Shown in pieces: positions 1 through 9,772 of a stretch of DNA of 64,000 nucleotides. The stretch comes from Cordia subcordata (taxonomy: Eukaryota > Streptophyta > Magnoliopsida > Boraginales > Cordiaceae), in assembly GCA_028554755.1 (NCBI GenBank), contig JAPTOF010000003.1:2770501-2834500 (forward strand). The letters run 5' to 3'. The notes beneath the pieces were generated by a model, which saw nothing but the letters and a program-made list of their open reading frames with translations, was not told the DNA's origin and did not search any database. The translations under genes and the position numbers were made by a program. The stretch's first letter is position 1. Each line of letters opens with the position of its first letter.

Positions 1-82
1 CAGAACCTTACTTTTTTTTATGTCCTCAACAGCTTGTTTGCGCTGTCGTATCTGAAGTTCTAGAATGTGGATTAGTGTAGCC
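1..82 (-). CDS. possible partial coding exon running off the left edge
   Basis: The minus strand is open to the window edge and reads ATLIHILELQIRQRKQ followed by AVEDIKK, a charged helical stretch that looks coding. A possible AG splice acceptor precedes it at about 83-84. It lies downstream (minus strand) of the BRCT remnant at 327-398 and could be a later exon of the same gene. No function can be assigned from so short a piece. Confidence 0.25.
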
Positions 83-326
83 CTGGCCTGGTGTAAAGTT
101 CATAAAGTATAAGAAAAGCATACAAAACACTTGTCTGCCCAAGACAGCAATCAAAATGAGAAAGACCCTGTTAAATTTGAGGAAACTTCACCTGGTGAGG
201 ACGCAGAGAATTGAGAAGGTGATGCAAGTTCTTAAATATAAGATATATTTCTCCCACTCTCCTAGCGTACCGCGATGGCCCCTCTACAAGAATATCAGCT
301 GGCTCCCATACAAGGCTCAGACTCAC

Positions 327-398
327 CAATCCTCCAACCAGTGATGGTTAACAAGCTTTATCTTCTTCAGCTCCTTGGCAAGCTCATACTTCTTCCCT
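327..398 (-). pseudogene. BRCT-domain exon remnant
   Basis: The minus strand encodes KYELAKELKK followed by KIKLVNHHWLEDW. The second half is the typical end of a BRCT domain, in which the conserved Trp packs the phosphopeptide-binding fold of DNA-repair and checkpoint proteins. A GT donor (GTGAGT) follows directly on the minus strand. No matching upstream BRCT exons are visible to 950, and a sequence resembling a MITE end (GGCCCGTTTGG) starts at about 403, so the exon is probably orphaned. It could instead be a live exon of a gene whose other exons I failed to see. Confidence 0.45.
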
Positions 399-916
399 AC
401 TAAGGCCCGTTTGGATTGACTTTTCTCAAAAGCGCTTTTTTAACGGCTTTTTAAAACAGTTTTTTTTTTTAGAAGCTAAAAATTTTGGCTTCTAAAAGAA
501 GCTGTATTTTAGCTTTTTTCAGAGGTTCAGCTTTTTTTGGAAACCAAATCAAATAGTTATTTCCCTTATAATTTTGCTCATTTCTTGTAAGCACGTTTTG
601 GATGGCCTATGGATTATTAAGCCACGATCTCCTTCTTGCGGTTCAGCACTGCCAAACACCGTCTAAATTTTGTTGAACAACAATAATAGTCCTATTGATT
701 GGAACTTCTTCTCCCCTTTACTGTTTCAACTTTTTGCAGTCACCTGATGACATGGTTGGGGTTCCCTTCGGCGTCCTCTAGCTTATTCTCTATTGCATGT
801 ACAAAGAAAAGGGGGGCATCATGCAGAACGAAGTTAAGATCGAACAATTGCAAGAAGCAGCTGAACATGCTTGACGACAAGAAGTGTATTCAACAGTTGC
901 AGCTTGTGGTTACTAA

Positions 917-1045
<129 letters not shown>

Positions 1046-1441
1046 TGAGGTATTCCTCCCCTTGCTTGTTTTTGTTCTAAAGGTGAAATTCTTGGAGTTG
1101 GGCCTTATTTTTGCACTATTTTGATATGAAAATAATGGTCAAAATCAGATTCAATTGTAGACTCAAATATTGATTCCTCATGTATCTAAGCGACTGCATA
1201 TGGTCATTATATCATGGCAAAAGAAATTATAGGCAAGTGGTTTATATGTGAGCATTATGCAAATACTATGGCTCCAGTTAATGATTTTGTGTCAATGATT
1301 GAATTTAATGTTGGTTTGGGAGGATATTTTCTTCATCATTGTTAACTCGATAAGAATTATTTTTAAATTTAATATGACTTAAGAATATCTGAACTCGAAC
1401 AAATTCTGTTTCGCTGCATACGGTGCCTGTGCTGTATGAGA

Positions 1442-1591
1442 AGCATATATGAGGACCAGGTTGACTCATTTGCCGAGAAAGCAAAGGCCGAAATCAATAA
1501 ACAGTATTTTGTATTCAATGGCAATGTTTGGGCCAAGATCTCTAAAGGGCCACTGCATGCTGGTGCAGTTGAGTTTCCCCAGATGTTGTGA
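1442..1591 (+). pseudogene. orphan coding-like fragment, unidentified
   Basis: A 49-codon open stretch ending at TGA reads SIYEDQVDSFAEKAKAEINK and then YFVFNGNVWAKISKGPLHAG. The composition looks like a real protein exon, but I cannot name a family. Weaker protein-like sequence lies upstream at about 1,214-1,340 in another frame. It lacks a start and probably represents a decayed gene piece. Confidence 0.3.
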
Positions 1592-1669
1592 TGACTTATT
1601 TATCCATTACAGCCCTTGATTACTGGCTTTACAGCAACAGAGTCTTGGGTTCAAAATTTTTATGAATAT

Positions 1670-1904
1670 TGTCAAGGGAAAAAGAAGGCAGCAGTTGGCA
1701 GTAGCTAAATAGAGCACGTGCAGGTCATCAAGTGGAGCTACAGTTAGTTATAGCTGTTAAGAGTTTTAATGAGTGCTGAGCTGGACAATTAGTTAGTTAA
1801 TTTTCCCCAATGTGTTGCTATACATATCTGAAGCTATGCAATGTAATCATTCATAGAATAATGAAGATCGTCTCATTTTCTCTTCAAAATCTTCTCCATT
1901 AACA
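1670..1904 (+). mobile_element. probable solo LTR, 235 bp
   Basis: The segment begins TGTCAAGGG and ends TTAACA, so it has TG...CA ends. It is flanked by near-matching 5-bp sites, AATAT at 1,665-1,669 and GATAT at 1,905-1,909. The internal GTTAGTTATAGCTG motif and the AT-rich tail resemble the small copia LTRs further along. No partner LTR or coding region is present. Confidence 0.45.
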
Positions 1905-2930
1905 GATATGGCATCTTGCTGGTATAGTTTTGAGTTTTAAATGTCCTGTTTCATTTTTCCGGTAGCTGCAAATTGGTCATTTATGCCGCACAAGATTATT
2001 TCTACATGTTACCCCTTGACAGGAAATTTTAAATAAAAAGAAAAAATAAAATTCTATTTCCCTCTACCCTAAAGAAAGCGGTAAAAGAGGTAGTAATAAG
2101 TCATATAGAATCAATGAATACATGGTAAAGTAAAATCTCTTAATGATGTATTATATTACAAATTTTTTATAGAGGGATCAAATGGTATAGCTCATTTGTT
2201 GGTAGCGTGGAGGATTAAAAGCATGACTCTTGCTTTCCAATTGGCTATTTTTGCATTAATTGCTACTAATTTGGGAAGGGATTAGTCTTGTAGCTATGCA
2301 AAGAATCGACGCATGCAAATCGGGAAAATGTAGAGAGCTGAAACAACCGATGTTTATCTTTTTCTTGCCGATTTCTGAAGTGTACGTCTATATGCAAAAT
2401 GAGCAGGTGGATGAAAATATTGTCCTTTGCTTGCTTTACAGCATTGGTTGATTCTCGCTTGATTTGCTATATTTATCCCCAATTTCTGCGGGTTCACAAA
2501 TTTTTAGTTCCAGGGTAGAGTTTTACTGGGGTGACATTATATTATTGCACAAGCGACTCTGACAACACTTGGAGCTCCATATTAGGGTGGAGCAACACAC
2601 ATCAGTATCTTATTGGGTTTATTTTATTAGGTAGAGCTGATTATATGGATCTAATTATGTATTATTTCTAACCAAGGTTCATCTTATTAGTCGTGGAATC
2701 GATTATACGGATCTAACTATGTGTACTCTAATTTTGCTTTATTTACTGATTGAATACATTTATGAAACTCAGATCAATCTAATACATTATTCATGTGGAC
2801 ATTTATATATTCTTGTTTGAAATATTTTTTCAAGAATTTATGAAACTTACTAGATGAATCTAATATATTATATTCACGTATACATTTATATATTCTTGTG
2901 TGAAGTTTTTTAACTATAATAATGTTGACT
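1905..2930. other. intergenic, no gene seen
   Basis: AT-rich sequence with short diverged direct repeats (motifs such as TCTAATATATTA near 2,760-2,890). I see no supported coding, RNA or mobile feature here. Confidence 0.5.
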
Positions 2931-4059
2931 TACCATCTCATTTAAAAGTTTAAACATAGACAATTTTAATGTTTTTTTAAATAAGTAACAATGTACTTTG
3001 AAACCTAAGAACTTTCAGTATCTAAAAATATTAGAGTTACGACTTTATCTAAAAGTTTAAAGATTGTAAAGAAGATATTAATTTATTTACTAACTTAGAA
3101 ACTAATGTGTGTTTCTTATGCTAATAAATATTCCTCAGATTTATGAAAGTTAAATAAATATAATGCATTATTCTTGTGTGTGTCTGCGTTTTTTTTTTTT
3201 TTTTGCCCTTTGATTCATAGCCATTGAACTTTTGATAATTAGTGTGACTCTGTCCTCATAATTCCTTTGAATATGAGAGTTGTACTCTTTTTGTAAGTGA
3301 TTCGTTATGTTTTCCGTTGACGTTTAGGGTATAACGAATTAGTTGATAGAAAATGAAAAAGAATGCGAATAACTTGTTAGTGCATGGAACTTTTATAAGA
3401 AACAACACTCCCCAAGACTAAATAGAAAGAACAATAAGATCACTCTGTGTATTTTCTCTTCTCCTTATTCCTATTTAAAATTACTCTTTAAAAATAACTA
3501 ACAATATACTTTGACAATTTTAATTGACTTATTGATTAAAATTAACTAAGATATCAAAATTTCTTTGGTCAATGATATTTATATTTAAAAGTATTAATAC
3601 TTGTAGACAATGAATTTTTTTACTAGTACACTTGACCAGGGTGGATAGTTTTAAACTTAAAATTAATTTCCTAAAATAATTAACAATATAATTGATTTTT
3701 AACAATGCGATTTAGTTTTCTATATTTTTTCCGTCCGATCTGGTAAAATGTTGTGCAAAGTAAAAGCTTTCGTAATAACAAAACTATTTCAGAAGTTGCA
3801 TTTTTGCCATTCAAGTAATCTCGGCTTCATTGGACCAATAATAAGTTGGACTAGAAGCATTACATGCTTTAATTCTATAAAATAATTTTAATTATTGTCC
3901 GAAGTATTTCCATTCATTCAGTATTCCCAGAGTAGTACTGGAACTTAGATATGAAAATATAGTGCATCATTGTTGTGCATATATATATATGTTTTCTTTG
4001 CTTTCAGAGAGTTTTTATTGCCTGTGATTACTGATAAATACACTCACATGTTGTGCATA

Positions 4060-5337
4060 TGTAATGCCCTATTCCATATTAGTTTTTTGTGAGATTTGTA
4101 TGCACTTTATAATGGCTTGGGTTCACTACTACTGTTATCACCGGCTTAAGCATTTTGGGCCAGTTGGTTAGGCTCAAGTGTGGTGGCAGGCCAGTAGCTG
4201 AGCTTGGGTCGTTATAAGGATTTGAATCTTTGAGCAGGCTCTGGGCAGATTCTACGTTGCCTAGGGTTCTGGGTTGTGGTTCTGTTATTGTGTTTGGGTC
4301 ACGACGAGGACGTCGTGTCTTTAAGGGGGAGTCTGTAACGTCTCATCCCACATCGGTTCTGTTATTGTGTTTGGGCCGTGACGAGAACGTCGCGTCTTTA
4401 AGGGGGAGTCTGTAACGCCTCATCCCACATAGGTTCTTTGTGAGATTTTTGTGCACTTTATAATGGCCTGCTCAGGGCAGATTCTACGCTGCCTAGGGTT
4501 CTGGGCTGTGGTTCTGTTATTGTGTTTGGGCCGTCGCGTCTTTATGGGGGAGTCTGTAACGTCTCATCCCACATCGGTTCTTTGTGAGATTTGTGTGCAC
4601 TTTATAATGGCCTGCTCAGGGCAGATTGGTTCTGTTATTGTGTTTGGGTCGCGACGAGGACGTCGCTTCTTTAAGGGGAGTCTGTAATGCCTCATCCTAC
4701 ATCGGTTCTTTGTGAGATTTGTGTGCACTTTATAATGGCTTGAGTTCACTACTACTGTCATTACCGGCTTAAGCATTTTGGGCCAATTAATTAGGCTCAA
4801 GTGTGATGGTAGGCCAGTAATTGGGCCTGCATTTTGGGCCAGTTGATTAGGTTCAAGTGTGGTGGGAGGCCAGTAATTTGACCCGGCTTAAGCATTTTGG
4901 GCTAATTGATTAGACTCAAATGTGATGGTAGGCCAGTGGTTGGGCCTGCATTATTGTGTTTGGGTCGCGACGAGTATGTCGCGTCTTTAAGGGGGAGTCT
5001 GTAACGCCTCATCCCACATCGGTTCTTTGTGAGATTTGTGTGCACTTTATAATGGCTTGAGTTCACTACTACTGTCATTACTGGCTTAAGCATTTTGGGC
5101 TAATTGATTAGGCTCAAGTGTGATGGTAGGCCAGTAGTTGGGCCTGCATTTTGGGCCAGTTGATTAGGTTCAAGTGTGGTAGCAGGCCAGTAATTTGACC
5201 CGGCTTAAGCATTTTTGGGCTAATTGATTAGACTCAAGTATGATGGTAGGCCAGTGGTTGGGCCTGCATTTTGGGCCAGTTGATTAGACTCAAGTGTAGT
5301 GGCAGGCCAGTAGTTTGGCCTAGGTCATTACGTTACA
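4060..5337 (+). mobile_element. tandem TRIM-like LTR array
   Basis: Six copies of a terminal repeat beginning TGTAA(C/T)G start at 4,060, 4,334, 4,411, 4,555, 4,683 and 5,000. Each copy after the first is preceded by a short internal segment ending in a polypurine tract (TTTAAGGGGGAGTC or a close variant). The last copy ends ACGTTACA. Some copies contain a roughly 58-bp subrepeat with the core GGCTTAAGCATTTTGGGC. The layout LTR-internal-LTR-internal fits a noncoding TRIM element amplified by unequal recombination. Flanks are GCATA and GTATA, a 4/5 match for a target duplication. The paralogous promoter at about 10,925-10,955 lacks the insert. Confidence 0.75.
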
Positions 5338-5338
5338 G

Positions 5339-5345
5339 TATATAT
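5339..5345 (+). promoter_or_regulatory. candidate TATA box of repeat-protein gene copy A
   Basis: TATATAT lies about 420 bp before the start codon, at the position equivalent to TATATAA in the paralogous promoter. The TRIM array ends immediately upstream at 5,337, so native sequence upstream of the TATA box has been moved 1.3 kb away. Confidence 0.4.
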
Positions 5346-5374
5346 GTAACTACATTACTGCCCTCTTATTTGAA

Positions 5375-5538
5375 ATTTCACTTTCTTCAGTGACGATCTT
5401 CTTCATAACTTTCAAGAAAATTGTTCACTTAGATAGTTCTTTATTCATTGAAAGTTATTTCACTTTCTTCAGTGACGATCTTCTTCATAACTTTCAAGAA
5501 AATTGTTCACTTAGATAGTTCTTTATTCATTGAAAGTT
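5375..5538 (+). repeat. 82-bp tandem duplication in the 5' leader
   Basis: Positions 5,375-5,456 and 5,457-5,538 are two essentially identical 82-bp copies beginning ATTTCACTTTCTTCAG. The paralogous leader at about 10,980-11,065 has a single copy, so the duplication happened after the two genes separated. Confidence 0.9.
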
Positions 5539-5768
5539 CTTCATTGCTCAAGAGTAGTGTTTTCTTTCCATTTTTTTTCCTTTCTGGGTTTTAATTTGGA
5601 AGCTAGTTCATTTATATGATAGTTCTTTTTGATTGATTCATACCTCCATTGCTTTCAAGAAAAGTGTTATTAATTTTAAGTGCTATTAATTTTTTGTTCT
5701 CGTTTTAAATTTTCATCAACAATTGTTTCATAAGTTTCAAGAAGCAGTGGATCAAAAGGGAAGAAATC

Positions 5769-7139
5769 ATGAAAAGAGATTCAAGATACATGAGGCGTGA
5801 TTATATGCCTGGAGAAGACGATCCAGAGGCTGAAACCGCTGCTGAGAATCTTGTTCTTACGAAGAATAAAATGGTGAATGATAAAATGCTTCAGCAGTTG
5901 AAAGAAGCCAAGGTAAAAGACAGGAATGATTTGAAACAGAAAATTGTGGACGACGATGAAACATCCGATAGATTTCAAGAGCTGAAAGAAAAGTTTATGG
6001 AATGTGATTCTGGAGACCCTGGAGATGGTAAACTTCAGCATGGGAAATATGATCCAAAGCTTGACGAAAATGATGCCATATTTGTGGCTTTTTGTGCTTC
6101 TGGTTTGAATCAGAAAGTTGCAGGAGATAATGAAGCATCTGATCGAGTTCAAGACGCCAAAGAAAAGTTTCTTGGAGGTGAATTTGGAGGCCCTGGAGAT
6201 GGTGAACTTCAGCATGGAAAATATGACTCAGAGCTTGACGAAAATGATGCCATTGTGGCTTTTCGCACTCTTGATTTGGATCAGAAAATGGCAGAAGAAG
6301 ATGAAGCATCTGATGAATTGCAAGATCCTAAAGAGAAATTTGTGAAAGGTAATTTTGGAGGCCATGGAGATGGTAAACTTCATCATGGAAAATATGATTC
6401 AGGGCTTGAAGAAAACGATGCCACTGCGGCTTTTGCCCTTCTTGATTTGAATCAGAAAATTGCAGAAGATGATGAAGAAACTGGTGAACTGCAAGACCCG
6501 AAAGGAAAATCTGTCAAAGGTGATTTTGGAGGCCCTGGGGATCGGAAACTTCAGCATGGAAAATATGATTCAAAACTTTATGAAAATGAGGCCATTGTGG
6601 CTTTTTGCCTTCTTGATTTGAATCAGAAAATTGCAGAAGATGATGAAGCAACTTGTGAATTGCAAGACGACCAGAAAGAAAAATTTATGAAAGCTGATGA
6701 ATTTGGAGGCCCTGGAGACGGTAAACTTCAGCATGGAAAATATGATCCAAAGCTTGACGAAAATGATGCCACTATTGCAGTTTTTCGCACTCATGATTTG
6801 GATCAGAAAATTGCAGAAGATGATGAAGCATCTGATCTACTGCAAGACCCTAAAGGAAAATCTGTCGAAGCTGATTTCGGAAGCGCTGGAGATGGGAAAC
6901 TTCAGCATGGAAAGTATGACTCAAAGCTTGACAAAAATGAAGCCGTTGCATCTTTTTGCCTTCTTGATTTGAATCAGAAAATTGCAGAAGATTATGAAGT
7001 AACTAGTGAATTGCAAGATGACCCGAAAGAAAAATCTGCGAAAGGTAATGAATTTGGAGACACTGGAGATGGTAAAGCTGAGCATGGAATGTATGATGTA
7101 AAGATTGAAGGTGTTTTTAAAGATCACCAGCAAAAATGA
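5769..7139 (+). CDS. acidic 58-residue-repeat protein, copy A (unknown family)
   Basis: The 456-aa product is very hydrophilic, rich in Asp, Glu, Lys and Gly, with no signal peptide or membrane segment. After a basic N-terminus (MKRDSRYMRRDYMPGEDD) and a degenerate first unit, six units of 57-59 residues run from residue 91 to 438. Each starts HGKYD, continues with a motif such as KLDENDAIVAF, then DLNQKIAEDDEAS, LQDPKEKF and FGGPGDGKLQ. A truncated unit follows. The start is supported by the aligned ATG in copy B. Two changes shorten the C-terminus relative to copy B: a 117-bp deletion between ATTGA direct repeats, and TGA at 7,137-7,139 where copy B has CGA. The basic tail is lost. A spliced downstream exon is still recognisable. 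I do not recognise the family. A disordered nuclear or chaperone-like role would be speculation. Confidence 0.75.
   Translation: MKRDSRYMRRDYMPGEDDPEAETAAENLVLTKNKMVNDKMLQQLKEAKVKDRNDLKQKIVDDDETSDRFQELKEKFMECDSGDPGDGKLQHGKYDPKLDENDAIFVAFCASGLNQKVAGDNEASDRVQDAKEKFLGGEFGGPGDGELQHGKYDSELDENDAIVAFRTLDLDQKMAEEDEASDELQDPKEKFVKGNFGGHGDGKLHHGKYDSGLEENDATAAFALLDLNQKIAEDDEETGELQDPKGKSVKGDFGGPGDRKLQHGKYDSKLYENEAIVAFCLLDLNQKIAEDDEATCELQDDQKEKFMKADEFGGPGDGKLQHGKYDPKLDENDATIAVFRTHDLDQKIAEDDEASDLLQDPKGKSVEADFGSAGDGKLQHGKYDSKLDKNEAVASFCLLDLNQKIAEDYEVTSELQDDPKEKSAKGNEFGDTGDGKAEHGMYDVKIEGVFKDHQQK
6039..7082 (+). repeat. six in-frame 174-bp tandem coding repeats
   Basis: Six consecutive units of about 171-177 bp, each starting with codons for His-Gly-Lys-Tyr-Asp, encode the repeated part of copy A. 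Unit lengths vary by whole codons only, so the frame is kept throughout. The most conserved positions are Tyr-Asp, Leu-Asp-Glu-Asn, Gln-Lys-Ile-Ala-Glu and Gly-Asp-Gly-Lys. Confidence 0.9.
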
Positions 7140-7410
7140 AAATCTAAAAAGAAGCCTGCTGGGAGAAAAGTAAGTTACTCCGAGATGTATATTTTCATAT
7201 CTTACTCATCCACCTAGTACGATAAAACTTGGCTTATTTTCCTGATATATTCTCCATGTTTTTGCTCTTATTAGGCCTCGACCTCAAACCATAGAAGTCG
7301 TCATTCACGAGGATTTGAAATGAACAATGCAGAGAAATTGCTTTTGAGAGAGAGAGAGAGAGATTTAAAGAAGTTATTCTATATTTCTTCTTCTTTCACT
7401 TGACTCCTTT
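7140..7410 (+). pseudogene. untranslated former C-terminus and second exon of copy A
   Basis: After the TGA, the frame continues with codons for a lysine-rich tail like copy B's. A GTAAGT donor follows at 7,170 and a TTAG acceptor at 7,271-7,274. The following exon, from 7,275, aligns with exon 2 of copy B but contains a GA microsatellite (7,346-7,361). If copy A is expressed, this is probably 3' UTR with an intron after the stop, a position that can trigger nonsense-mediated decay. Confidence 0.55.
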
Positions 7411-8007
7411 GACTGATCTTGATTATAGAGTGTGAAAACTCTAATAATCTGTTAACAATACATCATGATGTATTTGTGGATATGGTGTAGAGATAGGGAG
7501 GTGTCACTACTAGGCTGAAGTTTATACATGTAGTATCCAGTTGAGCTTTTTATACATGTAGTATCCAGTTGAGCTTTTTCAGATTTTGTTGTGGCTTTTA
7601 GTATATTAGCTAGAGTAGAGTCCTTGTTTAGTGGCTTCATAGTGATATTAGTTTTGGGTTCACAATTTCAATGTAATGGCCAATGGGCAACCTTGTGTTG
7701 ATTAACTCACTGTTTGTGTGTTCGTAATACTTGATTTAAACTTTTGTCGGTCTTTAAAATTTACCTTTAGTTAATTGATCATGTAATTTAAAGTTAAAGT
7801 TTGACACATTTTTCAAATGAGTGATAGGTAGACTTTTAACTCAACTATTGTCGTAATTTAGTTCAACACTATGACAATGATTACCTCATTTAAAATATTA
7901 AAGAATTAAAAGAATTATCATATTTGTTTATTATTTTTAAACCGTCACTATTTTCTCTGGTAGTCCCAATTTAGCATAGTGGGAGGCTCTTTTTAAATTT
8001 TACTTCC

Positions 8008-8029
<22 letters not shown>
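7411..8029. other. intergenic, no gene seen
   Basis: AT-rich 3' flank of copy A. It contains a short direct duplication (TTTATACATGTAGTATCCAG near 7,520 and 7,550) and a TA run at 8,008-8,043. Much of it aligns with 17,420-17,930 in unit B. Confidence 0.5.
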
Positions 8030-8043
<14 letters not shown>

Positions 8044-8595
8044 CCACAAGTCGTCTTAAGGACAGAAATATATTTTAATTTCTCAATCTTTTAAGGCTGA
8101 GTAGAATTGATAGTAGAGACTTTAGAATTTTAAAAACTATAAGAAAGAGAATTTATATAAAACGTAAGAGAAGGAACACTAAATTATTGTCTTTTGCTTG
8201 TTATATTTTGCAAAAATCACATAAAATTCCTTATAGTTTTAAAACTATTGAGTTATTCCAATACCATGTGTATGTCCTTGTTTGAAAGTATTTCAACTGC
8301 TTTATCATTCACAGATATATTAGAGTTAGATAAGTTTGATTATTTTCTTCTTTGGGAGACTAATTTAAAGTAAGGGCACTAGATTCATGGAGCATTTTTC
8401 ATTTTTGGGAATCTCATTTTTAGTAATGTGATTTTTTGGGATGTGTTTTTCAAGGACATAACTAATTGTTTGGTACAATCAAAACATTCTTGGAAATATT
8501 TCATCTAATTCTCAGAAATATACATTGTTGTATTTATTTTAAGCTTTTTTTTTTAAATAATAAGTAAATTTGAAAATGCCATTGACTGAAAATGA
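8030..8595 (+). repeat. dispersed ~550-bp repeat, copy 1
   Basis: The block starts near ACCACAAGTCGTCTTAAGGACAG. It includes AAAACTATTGAGTTATTCC and ends near AATGCCATTGACTGAAAATG. Diverged copies are at 17,930-18,415 and 44,285-44,850. The first two belong to the tandem duplication, while the third lies 26 kb away on the other side of KDSA and the PPR gene. It has no coding potential. Confidence 0.7.
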
Positions 8596-9011
8596 AACTC
8601 ACTAGTGGGAGACTCACAACACTAGACGCGTTTTTACAACTCGAATGAGTGTTGACCAGGTCGGCATCGGACCTAGGCAGTAGCACAGTTGCACCTACCA
8701 GACTTAATGTTTCTAAATGAGCACTAATGTATTTATTTATTGCATTAACATGTTCCGAGATTTGTTTTTTTAGTCTATTTTAAATTTTTGTAAATAAGTA
8801 ATGATACATTTTGAATTTAATACCTTTCGATATTTAGACTCTAATACCATATTAGAGTTACCACATTAAATTTTTGGTAGGTGTACTGTGACCTCATATT
8901 CTTTTGAATATGAGAGTTACACTCTTTTTGTTAGTGATTCGTTATGTCTTTCATTGACGTTTAGTGCATAACAACATAGATCATAGCAATGAAACTTGTT
9001 AGTGGGACTAA

Positions 9012-9772
9012 GGGTCTGTCTGTTTAGCAAAATTAGCTGTTAGGATAATTGATAGTTGTTTAAATAGTTGATAGTATTTTGTGTAACTGATAGCTGTTGT
9101 ATGTTAGTTGCTAGCTGATAATTGTTTAGCTAACTGATTGGATAAGATGTGTTCGATAAAATTAACTATTAGATTAATTGATGAATGTAAAATAATGTAA
9201 AAAGCCAATGATATCATGTTATTGTTATTATTGTTGTTGTTATGATAATTATAATTATTATTATTATCATAAAAATAAGATAATATATTTTGTAGTTAGA
9301 TATTTATTTTTATAATCATATTTTAATATTAAATATAGCTAATTTTTTTGGTAAAATATTTGTATCAATGTTATAGAAATTAATTTTAATATATTCAAAA
9401 CTATTTCAAAAAAATACTAATAAAGCTTATACTTTTTAATAGTGTTGATTATATAGAATTTGAAATTTATTTTTATATTATTTTTTATTTGTATTTGTGA
9501 AAGAAAAGGTAAAAATATATAGAGAGATTGGAGAAATAATAAAATTGTTAAAAAAAAATAAAGAAAGTGTAGAATTGTCAAAAAAATAATAAAAAGCGAA
9601 AAGCTCCTTGAAAAGCTAAAATTTGTAGTTTTTGAGGAACTTTGAAACGCTAAAAGCTACCTGAAAAGTTACCTAAAACACTAGTTTACCAAATAACAAT
9701 AATTTGGAAAATTAACTTTTTGACCAGACAAGACGCTAAAAACTACTTGAAAAATTGTTGCTGAACACGACC
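9012..9772 (+). mobile_element. Tourist-like MITE (PIF/Harbinger type), 761 bp
   Basis: The segment starts GGGTCTGTCTGTTTAGCAAA. Its reverse-complemented end reads GGTCGTGTTCAGCAACAA, giving imperfect terminal inverted repeats. It is flanked by TAA at 9,009-9,011 and 9,773-9,775, the 3-bp target duplication typical of PIF/Harbinger-derived MITEs. Unit A shows the unoccupied site, ACTAAATAGAAAG at about 3,417. It is AT-rich inside with no coding capacity. Confidence 0.75.

Larger units (their letters stand above)
2930..8595 (+). repeat. segmental duplication unit A
   Basis: This block is collinear with unit B (about 8,740-18,415). Anchors are the AAATAAGTAA stretch at 2,980 against 8,790, the GTGATTCGTTATGT block at 3,297 against 8,934, the TTTTTACTAGTA block at 3,616 against 9,983, the promoter and leader at 3,895-5,770 against 10,790-11,250, the coding region, the intron, and about 550 bp of downstream sequence. 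Differences are mostly clean insertions: a TRIM array in A; a MITE, a copia element and another AT-rich insertion in B. The exact endpoints are uncertain. Confidence 0.75.

Noticed and set aside
1079..1097. AAGGTGAAATTCTTGGA, a match to 18S rRNA
   Set aside because: Only about 16 bases match and the flanks do not continue into rRNA, so chance or a tiny scrap is as likely.
4060..5337. Regular repeats resembling a CRISPR-like array
   Set aside because: Unit length varies from about 77 to over 300 bp, units carry polypurine tracts and LTR-like TGTAA...TTACA ends, and this is plant DNA. A TRIM array explains it.
5781..7133. Several minus-strand and frame-shifted ORFs across repeat-protein copy A
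   Set aside because: They are shadows of the tandem coding repeat: each repeats with the same period and has Phe/Ile/Leu/Ser-rich antisense composition.
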